Below are positions 39,401 to 48,400 of a stretch of DNA of 64,000 bases, piece after piece (the stretch's first letter is position 1; each line of letters opens with the position of its first letter). Made by a program: the position numbers and the translations under genes. Source of the stretch: Diphasiastrum complanatum (lineage: Eukaryota; Streptophyta; Lycopodiopsida; Lycopodiales; Lycopodiaceae); contig CM055104.1 in assembly GCA_029204225.1 (NCBI GenBank), positions 47,128,451 to 47,192,450 of the forward strand. Direction: 5' to 3'. The notes under the pieces were generated by a model. It was not told the DNA's origin. It ran no database searches and worked only from the letters and a program-made list of their open reading frames with translations.

Positions 39401-42400
39401 GACGGATGTCCAAAAGATTCTACTGGCAGATTTACACTTAGATGGCAAGGCAACTACTTGGTGGTGGACATATTCACAAGATGACGCTCAACCCTTTTTT
39501 AACTAATTAGATAGCAATCCAACAGACCATCGGAGAGGCTATGATTGATTACTCAGCAACAAAGTTCATTTCACAGCTTAAATCAGACATGTACAATAGC
39601 TGCATATCGTGATGTGTTCTGGAGCTCTCTTAACTATTTACTGATCTAAAAGTTGAGGAGATCATTTCATGTCTTATAGCTGCATTGAGAGGGCCACTCA
39701 GGTATGGCCATGGCTGTGCCTTCGTCTTCTACTTTGCAACATGAAGTATCCAGATCAGCAATTACGTGGCTCCAAGTCTTCAACATGTCCCACTTCATTG
39801 GAGTATGCTTATGCACTTCTAGTGCTACTGCTACCACTGTTGATATCGCTTCTGCTATTACTAATGCTATAGAGGTTACTTTGGATTTAGCAGGAGATAT
39901 ATTTCCATTGTTCGCAAGGGACAAATGCACATACTTCATGGCATTGATTCTCAGGAAGATTCTCACCTCATCTCTTGAAAAACAACATCTAAGTGCCTCT
40001 CAAAAGCTTATTGTGCATCTTTACTTAGTGTGCATAAAGGAGATACAGACGAGGCATCAGCGTCATCACATTTCCCAAGCTGCCAGAGACTTGTTACAAA
40101 AGTACCAGCATCTGTTTGAGCCACCAGGTACATTACCACTAGTCTGAGATGTGAATCACTGCATTGACCTATTTCCACACACAATTCTCCAAAACGCCTT
40201 GCTTATATCTAGGTATGATCAATTAGAGATTAAGTGACAGGTCACCAATTTATTGAAAAGAGTTTTGATAGTTTCTAAGAAAGTCGATTTGAAGTTTCTG
40301 TTTTTTTACCTGTTGAGAAAAAAGATGGCACCAGGCGATTATGCATTGGTTATCGCACACTAAACAAGGTTATTGGGCATATTGATATCCTAAACCTATT
40401 AAATTGGGGAACGTTTAATGTATCAAGCCAAAATCTTCATGTCAAACTCCCATGAAAGATCTCCTTTGACCATAGCAATAAGTAACTTATTGCTACCTAT
40501 GATGATTAGATCAACAACAATGAACATAGAGAACAATAATCACTATGTCCTCTTTCTCCCTCAAAACATACAAGTTACAGTTAGATTTACTTCTCTTGAA
40601 GTCATGATTTGTGCAGTAATCATCAATGTGACTGTACCATGTCTTGGGTGCTTGCTTCAACGCGTACAAAGCTTTCTTAAGCTTATATACCATATGCTCT
40701 TTGCCTTCAACCTCAAAACCTTGTGGCTGCTCCAAACCTCTTTCTTCAATTCCCCATTGAGGAAGGCACTTTTAACATCCATTTGTGCATGTCCCAATGA
40801 AAATAGGCTGCCACTGCCAACACGATTCTTATTGATGTCATCTTAGTAATAGGAGCAAAGGTCTCATCATAGTCAAGCCCTTCTTGTTGAGCAAAACCTT
40901 TTGCAACAAGTCTTGCCTTATGCTTCTCTATCTTGCTACTTGCCTGATATTTGGTCCTGTAAACCCATTTGCAACCTAAATGGTTGCTTCCCATCAAGTA
41001 AGTTCACAAGCTCCCATGTGTCATTCTACACAATGGAGTCATACTCCTCTTGTCTAGCAATTTGCCATACATTTACCTTCACGGCTTCATAGAACAATTG
41101 TGGCTGGAATCCATTTTGATTGTATGTAGTTTGTTTCATAGATGCACCGCGATTCTGAATCGCGATCAGAATCGCGATTCAGAAACGCGTTTCAAGATTT
41201 TCCTAGAATCGCGCAGAATCATTTTTTTTTTTTGAAATTTTTTTAGGCAATATGGGTATCAGATGAAAGCTCTGATTGAGAGCATTATGACTGCGTAGTT
41301 TGCCGATTGTTTCGGGTGCAAAACACCAAAAAGTGCGTTTTCACTCAGGGAGTTGGAAGGCCAAATCATGAAGAGGCCTTACCGTCGGGGCCGGGGTCTA
41401 CCGGCAGACCCTGGACCCCGCCGCCCAAACCCCCCACCGGGACCCCCTGTTTCTCGAGGGGCTACCGCCCCCCGAACCCCCTAGAACTTCCTGCTATATA
41501 GACACTGTAGATAAAAATGCTACCGTCCCCCCATAGATAAAAATGGAGTCCAAATGCGCGCCGAGAAGGGCCCAATATTTATGCCCCCAACTATATGCAC
41601 ATTGCACTCACATCTCCAGTGAAACGATTGCAAAAGTGATCCATATAGTTGATAGCCCAAACTGTAGGATTAACATTTACTGAAAACCAGAGCAAATGAC
41701 AACTAGATAGCTACTAAAAATACGATCTGTTTGTGCCTCATCTACTGCACTTCTGAGAGGCAAAATGCTGGTTTGACCATTGATCCCCTAAAAAAATTTC
41801 AGCCATAAGCTATTTTTCCCAAAAAATAAAAAAAAATAAATAAAAATAAATAAAAAAATTTGCGATTCTGGGTTCAGAATCGCGATTCGCGAATTGCAAA
41901 CCCTGCGAATCGCGATTCGCAAATCGCAAACCTAGTGGATCGCGATTCGGTGCATCTATGGTTTGTTTTGCAGATCAAGGACTCTAGCCGTATTGACAGT
42001 CTCATTTATAGAACTCAATATCTCCCAAGCATCACGAGGTCCTTTGGCACACCTAATGTGAGGGATAATCTTATTGTTATGTACCACAATGGTATGACTC
42101 TTAGCATGAGGTGGAATGCTAGGCCACATTGTCGACGACAATTTTAGTGCCACATGTCAACACCTCAGGCTGCCTCATGTCAAAGATCCAAAGAGTGGAC
42201 TATGTTTATGGTGAGATCCACTTGTACTATGTGTATAGAGGTGGAAGAACCTTGTATTATCCAATCAATCTACCCAGGGAGTGGGTGGATGGTATGAACA
42301 TGCTTGAGCTAGGATGAATCTCTAGCCATGATGAGTGCTAGTGAGAGCTGAGTGGATCACCAGTAGTATGGGATGCTGGTTATCGTAGGAGGCTTGATCT

Positions 42401-45400
42401 AGAGATGAGTGCTAGTGAGAGCTGAGTACGATCACCAATAGCATGGGATGTTGATTATCGTAGGAGGCTTGATCAGGATAGTTTTGTCAGCGATTCTGGT
42501 GCACAAGGGTGAATTGGTAATGGCTCTATGGATGGATGGTAATAAAGCGTTCGTCTTCATCTTATGAAGATCTATCTAGTAGATTATAACAAATGGTATC
42601 AGAGCCACCAATTTCCATGTTTAAGGTACATAACATTGCCTCCCCCTTAAAAGGAGATGTAAATACAATTGATCTAGATTCTACCTTATGTTGTTGGTTT
42701 GGAACTAAATCAATGTTTGAAAAGTTCTGCTTTCTTATGTTATCTGAAAAACATTTCCTACGTGGATGATGTGGTTATTCAAAAAAATTTCATTGGTTTA
42801 TCGTGCCTGTCTATTACTGTATAATTCTAATGTAGAAGGTAAAAATTTTAGAAGTCTTAGGCAAGAGTTTTTTTATGTCTTTCCAGAGCAGTTACTTGAA
42901 GGTCTACCTCCTCCTAGGGGTGTAGATCATCATATAGAACTTCTTCCCAATAGTTCCCCTATATCACTTTTCCCATATAGCATGAGCCCAAAGGAAGAAG
43001 ACCTTACACTAAGATTCCCTGTATTACTAACTTAAGAAGGAAGTTCTTAAGGGGGAAGGAATGTTATGTACCTAATGGTATGATTCTGAGGTGAGGGACT
43101 TGCCATGACGCGAAATGCTAGGCCACCTCGTCGATATTTCCGTGCTATGTGTCAACACCTCGAGCTGCCTCGTGCCACAGACCTAAGCACGGACTATGAT
43201 TATGGCGGGAACCACTTGTACTATATGTATATAGAGGTGGGAGAACCCTATATTATCCATTTAGTCTACCCAAGAAGCGGGTGGATGGTATGAGTATGTT
43301 GTGGTTAAGATGCATCTCTAGCAATGGAGATGGAGTGCCAGTGAGAGCCGAGTGCGATCAACCATTATGGGATGTTGGTTATCGTAGGAGGCTTGATCAA
43401 GCCAAAACTATGTCGGCAATTCCGATGCACGAGGGTGAGTAGGTAATGGCTCTATGGATGGGCGGTCATAAAGCCTTCGTCACTTGATTTTTGAAGTTCA
43501 CCTTATGAAGACCAGTCTAGTAGATTATAATAGTCAACAACATTGGCCTAGCGTTCCGCCTCATGGCAAGACCATCACCTCAAAGTCATACCATTATGGT
43601 GCGTGACATTCCCTCCCCCTTAAAAACTTCCTTCTTAAGGTAGGAATCTTAGCCTAAGGTGTTCTTCATTTTAACAAAGTTTTTGCTACATTATCCCTAT
43701 GATAGCAAACTAATAGGAAAATTTTGCAGCCTGTAAATAATGTCATAGATGTGAGTTTCTTATTGTTTTTGTCGTTACCTTTTTAGTAAAATCTGCAAAA
43801 TGTTCATGTGGGCCACCGATGACTAGCTGCCACATAGCACATGCACCTTCCATAGTTGTATCTCAAAACGAATTTTCATGATTTGCCAATGTCAAATACA
43901 AAAGTGAGCAAAGGGAGAAGTTGTCTTTGACTTTTGCAATAGACTTTATAAGCCAATACATACACTTTGTAAGCCAAGCAAAAAAATTGAAAAGGTTTTC
44001 TAATATCCATGATAAGATCATTTGAGCCTAAGCATCATCAATAAACAAATGGTAGGACAACAAAAATAGAGAGAAGAACCACACAATCAACAGGCTAAAC
44101 ATTCAAAGGACATTAAAATCATGTAGGAAACTTTTGCACAACCTAAAACATGAAACTCATAGGAAATAAAATAAATGTCGCCAAAAGTTTTGTGAGGACT
44201 CATATTGTCCCAAGAAAACACGTACAAGATGATCTGCCATTTTCTCAATCTTTTTGTCTTCTATGCAAGTTATGCCACTTCGCTTAAATCCTAGTAGGCA
44301 TTCAAGCCTCCCACCTTGACATTTGCCATGCTCTGGACAAATGATGCAATCATCTAAAATTTCCAACATAAGATAAACCATATTCAGTTGAGCCAATACA
44401 AGATTTCATGATATACAAGATGATTTCTGAAAATCAATCATAGACACTAAGAAGGACACTAAGCTCTATGCATATGCCTACTATATAGTTTATTTAATTA
44501 ACAAACACTTTAAACTACTAACAAAGTGCTACAAAATATGACACAAGTATGTTTCATAGCTAGAACACTAGTCATGCAGACGTAGAATGCAAGCCAAATC
44601 AACATACGATAGATAGAAAATGTAAGGCAAACTCAATAAACAATGAGCAAAATACAAGTAATTGATGTACTTAGGACTTTCTCACAACAATTAGTATAGA
44701 CTATCTCATCAATGTCACCATTACAACTTACGGTACTAGTGTGGATTGGTTGATATTTATAAATCTCCCCATTCCTCTAGTGGACTATGATGGTAGTAGG
44801 CTCCATTGACCTACTAGTAGGGCACATAGGGGTTCCTCTAACCTACTAGCATAGGCCCTCGAGTACAATCACTAATACATGAACATTTATTGCCACAAGT
44901 ACACAAATTGATAATGTACCATGGTCATATAAATGTCATCATCACATGAAATTATGTCACGGAGATACATGACATTGTACCATATATGAAAAAATTAACT
45001 TACTTCTAACACACACACACCCTTTAATGGCTATTTTGTGCTCTCTAGCACCTAGCATATTTCTAAACTCTATGCTTTAGTAGATGTTACACCCAAGGTC
45101 ATCTCAAATTATGATTAGCCAACTCATCTTTTGGGCATGTAAGTAATCAAATGTATTGTATTTACTTAATGTAGTCAAAGGACTGATTGCACAAATGAGC
45201 AATTGTGTTTGTTTATCTCACTGACAGCTTCCAAATGGTCGTAGGACTAATCATCTTGGGTAGACAAATGTATTGTCTACCTTGTAGGATAGTCAATCTA
45301 TCAAAGGGAGTGATAATTTGGGCAAGAAAATGTATTGTTCTCCTTTTGGGACTCTATATCATCTAGTGTAGTTAGGGTTTCGAACACCCAGGGACCATAC

Positions 45401-48400
45401 TTCGCACTTTTACAACTAAGGTTTGTGACATAAAGCATGAAGAAAAACATCATTTGATCCAAAAGCACACATCAAATGGGGATCAAAGTGAACCATAGCT
45501 TGTTTGAGGGAGGAGCTTTCTAAGGGTGCCTTCGCATGTCACATGTGATGACCAAAGGCAAAATTATGAACAAAAGTACCACTTTAGGCAGTCAACTACC
45601 TGGACGATTCTGTGCATGTCATTCAAACAAACTAAAGCATGTTTGCAAAAAGTGATTGCATGAGAAGGAGGTGACCTACCAAGAGGAGGGGACTAAAAAT
45701 AATTCCTAACCCTCTCTCTAGCCAACCTCCATGAAATACTATAAAAGTAGTAAGGCAAGGGAATAGAGATTCATTCACCAATGCGTTCACTTGAGTGCAA
45801 GAAGGAATTGGACACTAGAAGGAGGAGAAGGATCCCTCGAGGATCTAAAGCCTTGGGAGAAGAAGAAAGTGGATTGAAGGTGCCAGCCAAATTTGGAGAT
45901 TCTTATTCTGTTACCTTGTGGTGTGTTTCTTCTCTAATCCTTTAGATATCCACTGCTCTTGTGTGTTGCAAGATTGCAGGATCGTAGCATTGAGCATTCT
46001 TATTCTTTCCTAGCTTGAGGATCTTGCAAGTGGATGCATGAAAATGTAGATCCATTGGGATCTAGTCTACATTATGCTAACTTGCTCATATTGTTCTCTT
46101 TCTTTGGATCCTAGTTAACATTGCATGCCTATCTTGTGATGTAGATAAGTGTATGTTGATGTTAGATTTCATAAGTATACGCATGCAATTTTCTTGGATG
46201 CCAATTGAGACTCATGGCAATAGATTTTAATGAGCATGAGAGGGGTCAAGGATTCTTGTAGAGACAATTCCTATTCACAACAACCATCATGTTAGGAATG
46301 GACTCACTAGGAAGCCAAGCTCTCTAGTTCATTAAGCACAATGTTAGGGAAACGATAAATGCTTGGGCACTAGCTAGGTTCCTATGATGGGAATATGTTG
46401 CACGAATAGTGGAACAACATTTAACTTGTCTACTAGTTTGATTAGTATTGAATGTGAATGATTCTAAAGAACATGATGTAGTTGAGAAAGCAATCCATGT
46501 GTTCAATAGGTTGTGGCCTTGAATGGCATAAATTAATATCTTATGTGATTGTTAGCAATGTTTCACAAATCATCGATTCAATGCCCATCAAATCGTGATT
46601 CCCATTCAAAACGGAATCGGCCAATTCAAATTGGGATTTTTTCAGAATTGAACTTAATGGGAAAAAGAAAAAACCAGAACAAGCGCAAATCCTAGCAGCT
46701 TTTCGAGTTGTTTTCACTCTTATGTAGCAAATGTTGAGAGACGTTTAGAGAGAGAATTTGAGAGAGTTTGAGAGGAGAAAAGGAGAGTTGAGAGAAGAGA
46801 AGAGTGAGGAGAAGGGGAGAGAACACTCACGAGCTAGGGACGAGGGAGAAAATTAAGAGGCCCTGAATACTATAGGGTCTCCGATTATTGAGATATGGTG
46901 ATGCCAAGAGATCTCGCTTGGGATCATGTGACCATTGCAGCAGGATATGGCACCTCGAACACAAAGAAGTGGACATGGAAGTATTACCTACAAGGGTGGG
47001 CACCCTATGAATACAAGCTAATCTTCAATCTACGCGTGGTTATCACATCACCAGTTACCCACAAGCACCAAAAGACAAAGCATTGATTGGTGTCTCATTG
47101 CATGGGCACGATGTTTTTGAGAGCCACTAACACATCTAAGATTGGCACTATGGTGGCAGTCGAGTGCATATTCAAACACACCAAGGATGTTATACAACAG
47201 GTGGGGACACAAAATGTTGTGCAAGTAAATTCTTTGAGCTAGAAATTTGCAACTTGCACGTGCCATGTAAATTGTAATGATGTATCATGTATGATATATC
47301 TCTATTTAATATAATTAAATCTAGATTCTAAGTAGGATATCCTTTCTTATTTGTGACTCGTAACTTGTGAGTAGTAACTTGTGACTTGCATCCAAGAGGG
47401 TCAAATTTAATTAGCTTGTCCAATGATCAACGTCAAATTGTCAATCAATGTTGTGTTGCAACAACCAATTCTTTGGACACCTTGTACTGCGCATTGCCTA
47501 AATCTCTTATTCAAAGACATAGCAAATTTGCCCTAGATCAAGGACATGGTGGACACAACACAATTCTTGGTGAGGTTCATCACCAAGAAACCGAAGGTCC
47601 TATGCTTATAACTTATTCCACCTTGGAGATTCTCAAGCCGGCCCTAGATTTGCATACATGTTCATTGTTTTGGAGCACCTCATGAAGGTGCACATCAACC
47701 TTAGACAGTTGGTTGTATCTAACCATTGGCAAGAGCGGGGCCCATCATGAGAGCCCAAATTTTGGAGATTTGAGTGTATAGTTTTATCATTTGCTTTTTG
47801 AAATGAGAAACAGACTATCGTGACAAGGTGATAATGTCCTGAAAATTACTAATAGAGAGGCCTCCACTATGGGCCTGACATACGAGTTCATGGATAAGTT
47901 GGGGGAGGAGTTGTGGACATGCACGATGATTAGTGCTGAGAGGTATGCTCAATGGCAACTGCCATTGCTAAATTACCTTCTAAGAACTTGCATTTGCAAT
48001 GTATTATGTACATGATGCTAGTAGTACTAGAGTCCTGAATATAGTCCTAAGTGGTTAGAACTTACAATTTACTAGTAAGTACCAACTTTGAAGTTCGTAA
48101 ATTGATTTCCAATTTTTTGTTCTCAAGCTTGGTTCTTGTTTTTTCATTTCATAGGCTCCATGAGACATGGGACAAATGGCAATAGTTCCATCACCCATTG
48201 CATGCCATGGGTTGTATTTTGCACCCATTATGAAGGAGCGACATGGATTCCAAGACAAAGAACATTGAGACAATTGACTCATTTCAGCTTGAAAATTGCA
48301 AATTGGAATTAAAATTCAAAATTTAGCAATAAAATTTGAGTAGCAAGTTGTAACTTGTAAGTAGTAATATTCCAAGTTCAAGAGATCAAAAATCAGGATT

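Noticed and set aside
41307-41501. Proline-rich open frame
   Set aside because: It falls in the GC-rich core of the hAT-like element; no stop-free extension or known domain.
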